A DNA stretch of 64,000 bases from Sandaracinus amylolyticus (GTDB lineage Bacteria; Myxococcota_A; Polyangia; Polyangiales; Sandaracinaceae). A program made the position numbers and the translations under genes. Below, piece after piece: positions 17,870 through 26,202 of the stretch. Location: assembly GCF_021631985.1 (NCBI RefSeq), contig NZ_CP070225.1, positions 2,480,001 to 2,544,000 on the forward strand, read 5' to 3'. The notes beneath the pieces were generated by a model, which saw nothing but the letters and a program-made list of their open reading frames with translations, did no database searches and had not been told where the DNA came from. The stretch's first letter is position 1. Each line of letters begins with the position of its first letter.

Positions 17870-20521
17870 TCAGTAAGCGCGATCGCGCAGCGACTGGGGC
17901 AGGAGCGGCGAGGGCTCGCCGCTGCACGTCACCCAGAGCTGGTGGGCCGCGCGCGTCGCCGCGATGTGCAGCAGGTGCCGTGCCTCGTCGCTGTTGCCGT
18001 ACGACGCGCGCGAGACCTCGAGCAGCACCACGTAGTCGAACTCGAGGCCCTTCACCTGGCGCACGTCGGTGACGTCGATGCCCGGCTTGAACGGGAAGTC
18101 CTGCTCCGCGATGCGGCGCAGGTGCGGCACCTCGGCGTTCACGAGCCCGCGGTGGTAGAGGTCCGCCTGCTCGGGATAACGGGCGATCAGCGCGACCGAC
18201 GCGCGCGGCTCGCTCTGCATCAGCTCGCGCAGCGCCTCGCCGAGGAACGCGACCGCCTCGCCGTTGTGCGCGAAGCGGAAGAGCTCGACCGGCGCGCCGC
18301 TGCGGATCGCGTGGCCACCCTGGGGATCCGCGAGCGGACCGAGCACGTCCTGCGCGAACTCGATGATCTGGTGCGTCGAGCGGTACTGCACCTTGAGCGG
18401 CTCGACCGTGAGCGGCTCCACCGCGGCCGGCTCACCCGCACGACGCGGCCGGATCGCGTCGAGCAGCTCGGGCCAGCCCTTGAACCCGTTGTCCATGTGG
18501 AGCCGCTGCGCGACGTCGCCCGCCATCGTGACGCTGCGCTGCTTGGTCGACGTGCCCATCACGACCGCGAGCTCGACCGGCGAGAGATCCTGCGCCTCGT
18601 CGATCAGGATGTGCTCGTAGCGCAGGCGCTCGCGGCCCTTCACCAGCGGACCGCGCAGGCGCTGCACGAGGCGCAGCAGCAGCGCGTCGTCCTCGCGATC
18701 GAGCTTCGGCGGCTCGGTCTCGATCGCGCCGTCGATGCCGACCGTGCGATCGTCCTCGCCGTCGTCGCCGTCGTCGTCCTCGTCGTCGTCACCGCCGCCA
18801 CGCTTGCGCGCGACGAGCTTCGGCTGCGGGACCTCCTCGTCGATCGCGCGCTGGACGTCGTCGGCGGGCGCCTTGCTCTCGCGCTTCTCCTTCGCGCGGT
18901 CGCCCTCGTCGCGGCGCACCTCGAGCTCGCCCATCACGGTGCCGCAGCGCTCGATGCACCAGTTCACCGCGGTGCGCAGATCGTCGGGCTCGATCTCGCC
19001 CGGGGCGTGCTTCGCGAACGCCGCGCTCAGCGCGCTCGCATCGGTGAGCATCTCGGCCCATGCCGCGCTCACGTCGAGCAGCTCGCGGCGCGCGCGCTGC
19101 ACGGTGCGCTCGACCGCATGGCGGATCGCGACCGATTTCGGGGCGGGACGCTTGCTCGGCTCACCCGACGCCTCGGCCGCCGCCTCGAGCGCCGCGTCCT
19201 CTTCGTTCATCTCCTCGGGCGCGACCCAGCGCGACAGGCGCATGAGCCGCACCGCGAGCGGCGCGCGCTCCTGGTCGCGGAAGAACGCGAGCACCTCGTC
19301 CTTGCCCTCGACCTTCTCGAGCGCCTGCTCGAGCCACACCTCGAACCTCGCCGATGCGCGCGCGACGATGTCGTCGATCATCCGCAGCATCACCGGGTGC
19401 TTCTTGAGGCGCGTGACCGCGCCCGGCGTGTCCTCGGTGTACTCCTCGGGCAGCCCGCGCAGGTGCCCGATGCGCTGCTTCGCGGCCCAGCGCTCGTACG
19501 TCGTGACCGGCGTGCCCGTCGCGCCTGCCTGGGGGAGACCCAGCGAGGGGAGCACCTTCGAGATGTATCGGACGAGCGCGTCGTTGTAGACGATCACCAG
19601 CATCCGGTCGGGCCGGAAGCGCTTGGGATCCTGGAACGCGAGGTACGCGAGGCGGTGCAGGCCGATCGTCGTCTTGCCCGAGCCCGCGCCGCCCTGGATG
19701 ACGACGAGCCCCGCGTCGCTCTTCGTGATCAGCTCGAACTGGCGCGGATCGATCAGCGCGGTGATCTCGGGGAGGAAACGATCCTCGCGCCCCTCGAGCC
19801 CCATGCCGAGCTTGCCGCGCGACGCGCCGGTCCCGTCCGCCGGCGAGTGGTGCCCCTCGGGCCGCATCGCCGCGCCCTGACCACCCTTGAGACGGCTCGC
19901 GGACTCACCCGCGCGACGCCAGCTGCCGTCCATCGCGCGCACGAACACGCCCTGCGGCGAGCCGATGCGGCGCAGCACGGTGCTCGAGATCGCGAGGCTG
20001 CGGCGGGTGACGACCTCGCCATGCACGTCGCGCCCGCCGAAGTTCTCCTCGTACGCGTCGCCCTCTTCGTAGCGGTAGTAGACGCGGCTCACCGGCGCGT
20101 CGCGCCAGTCGACGATGCGCACGCCGGTGCGCGGATCGAGGTACGTGCTGCGGCCGATCAGCACCTCACGGCGCCGATCGCCCTCTTCGAGCACGAGGCG
20201 TCCGAAGTACGGCGAGTCGGGATCGACCGCGCCCTCGACGACCTTCGCGCGGCGCGCCGCGACCTCGCTCAGGCGCTCCATCTCCTCGATCAGCGGAGGC
20301 ACGTCCTCGAGGCGCGCCTCGTTGATCTGATCGCGCAGCGAGAGCAGCTCGGCGTCGTAGTCGATCCCGTCCGTCGAGACGCGCATCTTGCGCGCGGCGA
20401 GGTGCTTGTGGACGCGCGCGAGCACGCGTTCCTCCTCGGCGACGATGCGGGTCTTCTCCTCGTCGGAGTCGGGCTCGCTCCGGTCCACGGGACCGGGCTC
20501 GATCAAGTCGGTGCTGCGCAT
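17870..20521 (-). CDS. helD: HelD-like UvrD/Rep-family ATPase
   Basis: ATG 20521 gives 883 residues; a TTG at 20530 adds three. The order is a charged N-terminal coiled-coil arm (residues about 20-110), a region with VDWRDAPVSRVYYRYEEGD, the SF1 motor with Walker A GGAGSGKTTIGLHRLAYLA (about 280), motif II DEAQDLSPVELAVVMG (about 640), and the C-terminal motif QVKGLEFDYVVLLEVSRASY. This is the HelD layout, a motor that binds RNA polymerase and releases stalled complexes. A long insertion (about 430-600) is acidic and includes a GGGDDDEDDDGDDGEDD run. The start is 22 nt after the thioesterase stop. Confidence 0.85.
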   Translation of the reverse strand: MRSTDLIEPGPVDRSEPDSDEEKTRIVAEEERVLARVHKHLAARKMRVSTDGIDYDAELLSLRDQINEARLEDVPPLIEEMERLSEVAARRAKVVEGAVDPDSPYFGRLVLEEGDRRREVLIGRSTYLDPRTGVRIVDWRDAPVSRVYYRYEEGDAYEENFGGRDVHGEVVTRRSLAISSTVLRRIGSPQGVFVRAMDGSWRRAGESASRLKGGQGAAMRPEGHHSPADGTGASRGKLGMGLEGREDRFLPEITALIDPRQFELITKSDAGLVVIQGGAGSGKTTIGLHRLAYLAFQDPKRFRPDRMLVIVYNDALVRYISKVLPSLGLPQAGATGTPVTTYERWAAKQRIGHLRGLPEEYTEDTPGAVTRLKKHPVMLRMIDDIVARASARFEVWLEQALEKVEGKDEVLAFFRDQERAPLAVRLMRLSRWVAPEEMNEEDAALEAAAEASGEPSKRPAPKSVAIRHAVERTVQRARRELLDVSAAWAEMLTDASALSAAFAKHAPGEIEPDDLRTAVNWCIERCGTVMGELEVRRDEGDRAKEKRESKAPADDVQRAIDEEVPQPKLVARKRGGGDDDEDDDGDDGEDDRTVGIDGAIETEPPKLDREDDALLLRLVQRLRGPLVKGRERLRYEHILIDEAQDLSPVELAVVMGTSTKQRSVTMAGDVAQRLHMDNGFKGWPELLDAIRPRRAGEPAAVEPLTVEPLKVQYRSTHQIIEFAQDVLGPLADPQGGHAIRSGAPVELFRFAHNGEAVAFLGEALRELMQSEPRASVALIARYPEQADLYHRGLVNAEVPHLRRIAEQDFPFKPGIDVTDVRQVKGLEFDYVVLLEVSRASYGNSDEARHLLHIAATRAAHQLWVTCSGEPSPLLPQSLRDRAY

Positions 20522-20543
20522 GCCAACCAATCCCGCGCCGGGC

Positions 20544-20993
20544 TCAATCGCCCGCGCGCTTCACGGAATAGACGCCCTTCGCCTCGGCGATCGGCTCGTC
20601 GGGGGCGCTCGGGTGGACGAGGATGACGTTCGCGACGCCGACCCTGTTCCCCACCCGGAGCACGCTCGCGATCGCGTGGAAGGGCTCGAGCCGACCCGGG
20701 CGCAGGTAGTCCACGCGCAGGTCGATCGTCGACACACGATCGCTCTCGCCGACCGTCGTCCAGACCGCGCAGCCACCCGCGGTGTCGGCGACCGCGGAGA
20801 GCACGCCGCCGTGCAGCGCGGGCCGATCGGGATCCCCGATCAGCTCCGGCTTGTACGGCACCTCGAACACCGCGCGCCCACGGGTGAGCTCACGGACGCG
20901 CAGGCCGAGGACGCGACTGAACGGGATCGCCTCGTCCATCAGGCGGCGGACGAACGCGAGTCGGCGCTCCAGCTCGTCGGGGCTCGTCGGCAT
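20544..20993 (-). CDS. PaaI-like hotdog-fold thioesterase
   Basis: ATG 20993 gives a 149-residue protein of normal size for the family. It has the hotdog-fold PaaI/YdiI signature: GLRVRELTRGRAVFEVPYKPEL, the catalytic helix region PALHGGVLSAVADTAGGCAV, and TIDLRVDYLRPGRLEPFHA. Such enzymes hydrolyse acyl-CoA or aryl-CoA thioesters. The substrate is unknown. It reads into helD with a 22-nt gap, so they may be co-transcribed. The promoter would lie in the 113-bp divergent region shared with argJ. Confidence 0.85.
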   Translation of the reverse strand: MPTSPDELERRLAFVRRLMDEAIPFSRVLGLRVRELTRGRAVFEVPYKPELIGDPDRPALHGGVLSAVADTAGGCAVWTTVGESDRVSTIDLRVDYLRPGRLEPFHAIASVLRVGNRVGVANVILVHPSAPDEPIAEAKGVYSVKRAGD

Positions 20994-21091
20994 GCGCAAA
21001 AGCGGTGTGGGGTAGCACGCTTCCCTCCGTCGGCAACGCGTGAAACGTGGCGATTTGTCGCGTTCTCGCTGCATCGGAGAGCGCGAGCCGT

Positions 21092-21097
21092 TAGAGT
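21092..21097 (+). promoter_or_regulatory. Candidate -10 box of argJ, very short leader
   Basis: TAGAGT lies 9 nt before the argJ ATG at 21107. If it is the -10 box, transcription would begin about two bases before the start codon, giving a leaderless mRNA. No Shine-Dalgarno sequence is present, which fits. No good -35 match was seen. Confidence 0.35.
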
Positions 21098-21106
21098 CCG
21101 CGCCCC

Positions 21107-22339
21107 ATGGCGACCACCCGACGCACACCCGCTCCGATCTCGATCGACGTGACCGACCGCCCGCTGCCCGTGCCCGGGTTCCGCCTCGCGGGGATCAGCG
21201 CGGGGATCAAGGCGAACGACCGTCCCGACCTCGCGTTGATCGTCGCGGACGAGCCGGTGAGCGTCGCGGGCGTGTTCACGAAGAACCGGGTGCAGGCCGC
21301 GCCGGTGCGCGTCGCGAAGGAGCGCGCGAAGGCCGGCAAGGCGCGCGCGGTGCTGGTCAACAGCGGCAACGCGAACGCGTGCACCGGCAAGGCAGGGCTG
21401 GACGCGACGAAGCGCACGACCGAAGCGGTCGCGGAGCGCCTCGGCGTCTCGGCGAAGGCGGTGCTGCCCGCCTCGACCGGCGTGATCGGCGCGGTGCTCC
21501 CGGCCGAGACGATCGTGCGCGCGAGCGATCGCCTGATCGAGGCGCTCTCGATCGACGGCGGCGCGGACTTCGCGCGCGCGATCATGACGACCGATCAGTG
21601 GCCGAAGGTCGCGTGCGCGCAGGTCCGGCTCGGACGTGAGACCGCGACCGTGCTCGGGATCGCGAAGGGCGCAGGGATGATCCATCCCGACATGGCCACG
21701 ACGCTCGGCTTCGTGATCAGCGACGCGGGCGCGAGCCCGGCGCTGCTCAAGAAGCTGCTCAAGGCCGCGATCGATCCGACGTTCAACGCGGTGAGCGTCG
21801 ACGGTGATACCAGTACGAACGACACGGTGCTGCTCATGGCGTCGGGCAAGGCGGGCTCGGTGCGCCCGGGCTCGAAGGAGGCCGCGACGCTCCAGGCCGC
21901 GCTGACCGAGGTGCTCGGCGCGCTCGCGAAGAGCATCGTGCGCGACGGCGAAGGCGCGCGACACGTGGCGCGCATCGAGGTCGAAGGTCTCGCGAACGAT
22001 CGCGCGGCGCGCACGGTCGCGCGCACGATCGCGACCTCTCCGCTGGTGAAGACCGCGCTGCACGGGCGCGATGCGAACTGGGGGCGCATCCTCGCGGCGG
22101 CGGGCCGCGCGGGTGTCGCGTTCGATCCGGATCGCGCGGAGATCCGGATCGGAGACGAGACCATCGTGCGCGGCGGGATGCCGGTCGGGAAGGACGCCGA
22201 GGCGCGCGCCGCGACGATCCTTCAGGGCGCCGAGTACACGATCCGCGTGACGCTCGGGAAGGGCCGCGGGCGCGCGCACTACCTCACGTGCGACCTCGGG
22301 CCCGACTACGTCGCGGTGAACGCGAACTACCGGAGCTGA
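21107..22339 (+). CDS. argJ: Bifunctional glutamate N-acetyltransferase/ornithine acetyltransferase
   Basis: ArgJ makes N-acetylglutamate and recycles the acetyl group from N-acetylornithine in arginine synthesis. The 410-residue protein has the family motifs FTKNRVQAAPV, LVNSGNANACTG, KAVLPASTGVIG, and the self-cleavage region GIAKGAGMIHPDMATTLGFV, where the Thr following MA becomes the N-terminal nucleophile of the beta chain. SVDGDTSTNDTVLLMASG and the C-terminal GRDANWGRILAAAGRAGV also match. Length is normal and the catalytic pieces are complete. No other arg gene is in the window. The gene's last 13 bases overlap the converging kinase gene. Confidence 0.95.
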   Translation: MATTRRTPAPISIDVTDRPLPVPGFRLAGISAGIKANDRPDLALIVADEPVSVAGVFTKNRVQAAPVRVAKERAKAGKARAVLVNSGNANACTGKAGLDATKRTTEAVAERLGVSAKAVLPASTGVIGAVLPAETIVRASDRLIEALSIDGGADFARAIMTTDQWPKVACAQVRLGRETATVLGIAKGAGMIHPDMATTLGFVISDAGASPALLKKLLKAAIDPTFNAVSVDGDTSTNDTVLLMASGKAGSVRPGSKEAATLQAALTEVLGALAKSIVRDGEGARHVARIEVEGLANDRAARTVARTIATSPLVKTALHGRDANWGRILAAAGRAGVAFDPDRAEIRIGDETIVRGGMPVGKDAEARAATILQGAEYTIRVTLGKGRGRAHYLTCDLGPDYVAVNANYRS

Positions 22340-24252
22340 CCGCGACGCCCGCCGCGCCGGATCGGTGCGGCGGGCGCGCGCGTGGCGGTCGTCGTCGTGC
22401 CCGCGTCGACCTCGGCCGCGCCCGCGTCGTAGGCGAGCGGCGTGAGGACGAAGCGTGCCTCGCCGATCGTGGTCGATACCTGCCGCGTCTGCGGTGCGTA
22501 TCCCTCGAGCGACACGTGCAGGAACACCGCGGGGAGCCGGGGATCCGCGGAGAGCACCGCGGGCGTGCGCGCCTGCACGTCGACGCCGTCGACCACGACG
22601 TGCGCGCCGGGCGGCTCCGAGATCACGTGGAGCGCACGCGCCGACGAGCTCCCCGCGTCGATCGTCGCGAGCTCGGTCGGCGTCGCCTCGGGCCCGACCG
22701 GCGGGACCACGGCCGATGCCTCGGGCGGCGGCGTGCCTCCCGCGAGCACACGCGCCGCGAGGAAGGCGAGGGTGCCCGCCGCGATCAGCCCGAACGCGCC
22801 GAGCAGCGGCGGGATCGTGCGCGCCGCGGGCCGGAGCCGCATCGTGGTCTCGACCGCGCGATCGAAGGGCGGCGGGGGGAGCGCCGGCACCGGCACGCGC
22901 GGCGGGACCGCCTGGGTCGGCTCCTCCGGCTCGATCGGCGGGCGCTTGCCCGCGGGCACCGTGGGCTCGTCGAGCTCGGTGCTGATCGTCGCGGGCGAGG
23001 GGCCACGACGCGGCGGACGGGTCGCGGCGTCGTGGGAGATCGACTCGTCGATCCTCGGGTGCGGCGTGGGCTCGACCGCGCCGGGCGCGGGCGGCGGCGA
23101 CGAGCTGCGCGGCGGCAGGCCGACCTTCCGCGTGCCGTCGAGCGAGCGCGGAGGCGTCGCGTCGGGGCGCAGCAGCGGCATCGCGCGTCGCGTGGGCTCG
23201 TCCTCGGGCGGCGGGGCGGAGCTCGACACCTTGCGCGTCCCGCCGTCGCGCGCTTCGCCGCGCGGGAAGACCGGGCGCGGCTTCACCGAGGTCGGCCGGC
23301 GCAGGGGCTGCGGGCCTTCTTCGTCGGGCACGAGGTCGCGCGCGAGCGCCGCGAGATCGACCTGCGTCGGCACGATGCCGCGCTCGCTCATGTGCGCCGC
23401 GAGCTCGTCGATGAGCTTCTGCACCGACTCGGGCCGGCCCTCGGGGTGCGGCGCGAGGCAGCGCGCGATCAGACGATCGAGCGCGCCGGGGATCGAGGGG
23501 CGCACGTCGCGCGGCCGCTTGTAGCGAGCCTCGAGGATGCGATCGAGCAGGTTCGGCTCGTCGCTGACGTCGAACGGATGCTTCCCGACGAGCATCTCGT
23601 AGAGGAGGATCCCGAGCGCGAACACGTCGGCGCGACGATCGACGGGCGCGGTGCCCGTGAGCGCCTCGGGCGCGATGTACCCGTAGGTGCCTTTGATGAC
23701 GCCGGTGCGCGTCTCGTAGACCTTCGTCGCCGCCTTCGCGATGCCGAAGTCGATCAGCTTCACCGAGCCGTCGTACGAGACGACGACGTTCGCGGGGTTG
23801 AGATCGCGGTGCACGATCCCGAGCGGTCGGCCCAGGTCGTCTCGGCGCTCGTGGACGTAGTGCAGCGCCTCCGCGACGCGCAGCGCGATCCCGAGCGCGG
23901 GCTTCTCCGGCAGCCCCGGCATCGACGCCCGCTGGGCCGCGCCGAGGATCTGGTGCAGCGTCGGCCCGCGCACGTACTCCATGACGAGGTAGTGCGTGTC
24001 GTCGACCTTCCCGAGGTCGAACACCTGCGCGATGTTCGGATGCGAGAGCGCGGCCATGAGCCGCGCCTCGTCGAGGAACATCGTGACGAACTCCTCGTTC
24101 TGCTCGTGCTTCTCGAGGATCTGCTTGAGCACGACCGTGCGCTCGAGCCCCTCGATCCCGCGCTGTCGCGCGAGATAGATCTCCGCCATCCCACCGACCG
24201 CGATCTTGCGGACGATGCGATAAGGTCCGAGCTCTTCCCTGGGGCCGGCCAC
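22327..24252 (-). CDS. Ser/Thr protein kinase with transmembrane segment and PEGA-like tail
   Basis: The 641-residue protein starts with a kinase domain (about 10-275): Gly loop KIAVGGMAEIYLAR, VAIK-type lysine in TVVLKQILEKH, catalytic HRDLNPANVV, DFG in LIDFGIAKAA, and APE as YIAPEALTG. A Pro-rich, disordered stretch of about 200 residues carries two similar GTRKV motifs. It leads to one membrane helix (about 470-495) and an extracytoplasmic PEGA-like domain (about 540-605, VISEPPGAHVVVDGVDVQ). The kinase would face the cytoplasm. It is divergent from an FHA gene 59 bp away, so the FHA protein is a plausible phospho-partner, an inference. Confidence 0.9.
   Translation of the reverse strand: MAGPREELGPYRIVRKIAVGGMAEIYLARQRGIEGLERTVVLKQILEKHEQNEEFVTMFLDEARLMAALSHPNIAQVFDLGKVDDTHYLVMEYVRGPTLHQILGAAQRASMPGLPEKPALGIALRVAEALHYVHERRDDLGRPLGIVHRDLNPANVVVSYDGSVKLIDFGIAKAATKVYETRTGVIKGTYGYIAPEALTGTAPVDRRADVFALGILLYEMLVGKHPFDVSDEPNLLDRILEARYKRPRDVRPSIPGALDRLIARCLAPHPEGRPESVQKLIDELAAHMSERGIVPTQVDLAALARDLVPDEEGPQPLRRPTSVKPRPVFPRGEARDGGTRKVSSSAPPPEDEPTRRAMPLLRPDATPPRSLDGTRKVGLPPRSSSPPPAPGAVEPTPHPRIDESISHDAATRPPRRGPSPATISTELDEPTVPAGKRPPIEPEEPTQAVPPRVPVPALPPPPFDRAVETTMRLRPAARTIPPLLGAFGLIAAGTLAFLAARVLAGGTPPPEASAVVPPVGPEATPTELATIDAGSSSARALHVISEPPGAHVVVDGVDVQARTPAVLSADPRLPAVFLHVSLEGYAPQTRQVSTTIGEARFVLTPLAYDAGAAEVDAGTTTTATRAPAAPIRRGGRRGQLR
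22346..22376 (+). terminator. Hairpin just after argJ
   Basis: CGCCCGCCGC (22346-22355) and GCGGCGGGCG (22367-22376) form a perfect 10-bp stem with an 11-nt loop, 6 nt after the argJ stop. It lies inside the C-terminal codons of the converging kinase gene, where it encodes an Arg/Gly-rich segment. No U tract follows. Confidence 0.45.
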
Positions 24253-24311
24253 GAGGCGCGCGAGTCTACCACCCGGATCCAGGGCTGCATGATAGGCTGT
24301 TGACGTTCTCC

Positions 24312-26198
24312 ATGAGCGGGTCCACGCGCGCGCCCGGTTCGCCGATGGGCGATGCCTCGCACGGCGAGCCCCATGCCGGGCCTCGTCGAGGGGATGCGTT
24401 CGTCGATCGACTCGCAGATCGCCTCACCGCGGCGCATCCGCCGCCGCCCCTCGATCCCTCGGCCGCGGACGACGGGCGGGCGATCGAGACGATCCCGCCA
24501 CGCTCGCGGATCGCGGTCGAGGCGAGCGACGTGCGGCGCATGCCCGACGATCGCGACGACGCGATCGACTTCCCTCCGGCCGGTCCCTCGCAGCCGCCCG
24601 ACGCGTTCTCCGAGTTCGAGGAGGACGATCTCGTCAACGAGCACACCGCGATCGACGATCGCGACGGGCTGCTCAGCGAGAGCACGCAGATCTACGACGA
24701 GGCGCCGCCGATGCCGGTGCTCTTCGTCGAGTCGGGGCGCGATCAGGGCCGCGAGTACGTGCTGGTCGAGGGCGAGACGACGGTCGGTCGCGGGATCGAC
24801 AACGAGGTGATCCTCGCCGACGTCTCGGTGTCGCGCCGACACCTCAAGGTCGTGCGCGAGAGCAACGTGCTGGTGCTGCGCGACATGGGCAGCGGCAACG
24901 GCACGATGGTCAACGGCCGTCGCGTGAGCTCGGTGACGCTCTCGGAGGGCGATCGCATCGAGCTCGGCGAGACCGTGCTGGTGGTGCGGGTGCCGGGCGC
25001 GGAGCTCGCGCCGGCGAGCACGTCCGAGCCCGAGGTGGTGCGCCCGCCCGAGCACACGACCGACGAGATCATGCGCTCGGCGGGCCCGTCGTTCGAGATG
25101 CCGCTCTCGACGCACAGCGAGTGGGGATCGCTGCCGCCCGTCGCGGGCGGGCCTTCGATCCCTCCTCCTCCACCGTCGTCGACTGCGTGGGTCGGCTCGA
25201 ACGAGCGCACGGGGAGCGTGGTGCTCGACCGGCGCACGCTGCTGATCTCGGCGGCGGGGATCGCGGTCGGCGCCGCGGTGCTCGGTGCGCTGGTGGTCGC
25301 GGTCGTCATGCGCGGCGGCGGGACGCAGCCCCAGCCGGTCGCGTCGACGCTGCCCGTCGAGACCGCGCCCGTCGCGGTCCCCGCGTACGTGCCGCCGGTG
25401 GCGACGATCCCGACGGTCGCGGTGCAGCCGGTCGCACCGCCGCCGCCGGTCGCGCCGATCCCGGCCGTGAATCCGGTGGTCGCGGCCGAGCCGGTCGTCG
25501 AAGCGGCCGTGGAGCCCGAGCCCGCGGCAGAAGAGGAAGCGGAGCCCGCGCCGCGACTGCGCGGAGCCCGTCCCGTGCGTGCCCGACCGACGCGCAGCAC
25601 CGCGCGCGTCGAGCCTGCGCGGTCCGCGCCTGCGCGCGGAGCGCGGGGTGGCGACACCGTGCTCTCGGCGTACCGCAGCGGCGACTTCGCGAGCGCATCG
25701 CGCGCCGCGCGCGCCGGCGGGCAGGGCGCGCTCGCGACGCAGATCGATCAGTTCGCGACTCACTATCGCGCCGCACAGGGCGCATCGCGCGGCTCGGCCC
25801 AGGCGATCTCCGCGCTCGAGCGTGCGATCGCGATCGACAACCAGATCGTGCGCGGCGGTCACTACGGCGCGCGACTGAGGCCTCAGCTCGTCGCCGCGTA
25901 CCTCGACTCGGCGCAGTCCGCGATCGGATCGCGCCCTCAGGACGCGTGCCGCCGCGTCCAGCTCGCGCTGCGTCTCGACGACGGTGCGCGCGCCACGTCG
26001 CTCGGCCGGCAGTGCGAGCAGCGCGCGCAGTCGCTCCTCGGCGAGGCCCAGGGCGTCGAGCGCAACGACGCGAGCCGCGCGATCGCGCTCTACCGTGCGA
26101 TCTTGCCGATGGTCCCCTCGAGCAGCGCGACCTACACGCGCGCGCGCCAGCGCATCGACGCGCTCTCGCGCACCCGCTCCGTCGACGAAGACGAGTAG
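24312..26198 (+). CDS. FHA-domain transmembrane protein
   Basis: ATG 24312 gives 628 residues; a TTG at 24300 would add four. An acidic, disordered N-terminal region (1-130) precedes an FHA domain (about 135-230): GETTVGRGIDNEVILADVSV, SRRHLKVV and GSGNGTMVNGRRV, with the phosphothreonine-binding Arg, Ser, His and Asn in place. A single membrane segment follows (about 310-335, LLISAAGIAVGAAVLGALVV), then a Pro/Val/Ala-rich linker, and a C-terminal helical region (about 440-625) with TPR-like repeats. FHA domains bind phosphothreonine, so the protein is probably read out by a neighbouring kinase. Confidence 0.85.
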   Translation: MSGSTRAPGSPMGDASHGEPHAGPRRGDAFVDRLADRLTAAHPPPPLDPSAADDGRAIETIPPRSRIAVEASDVRRMPDDRDDAIDFPPAGPSQPPDAFSEFEEDDLVNEHTAIDDRDGLLSESTQIYDEAPPMPVLFVESGRDQGREYVLVEGETTVGRGIDNEVILADVSVSRRHLKVVRESNVLVLRDMGSGNGTMVNGRRVSSVTLSEGDRIELGETVLVVRVPGAELAPASTSEPEVVRPPEHTTDEIMRSAGPSFEMPLSTHSEWGSLPPVAGGPSIPPPPPSSTAWVGSNERTGSVVLDRRTLLISAAGIAVGAAVLGALVVAVVMRGGGTQPQPVASTLPVETAPVAVPAYVPPVATIPTVAVQPVAPPPPVAPIPAVNPVVAAEPVVEAAVEPEPAAEEEAEPAPRLRGARPVRARPTRSTARVEPARSAPARGARGGDTVLSAYRSGDFASASRAARAGGQGALATQIDQFATHYRAAQGASRGSAQAISALERAIAIDNQIVRGGHYGARLRPQLVAAYLDSAQSAIGSRPQDACRRVQLALRLDDGARATSLGRQCEQRAQSLLGEAQGVERNDASRAIALYRAILPMVPSSSATYTRARQRIDALSRTRSVDEDE

Positions 26199-26202
26199 CC
26201 CG

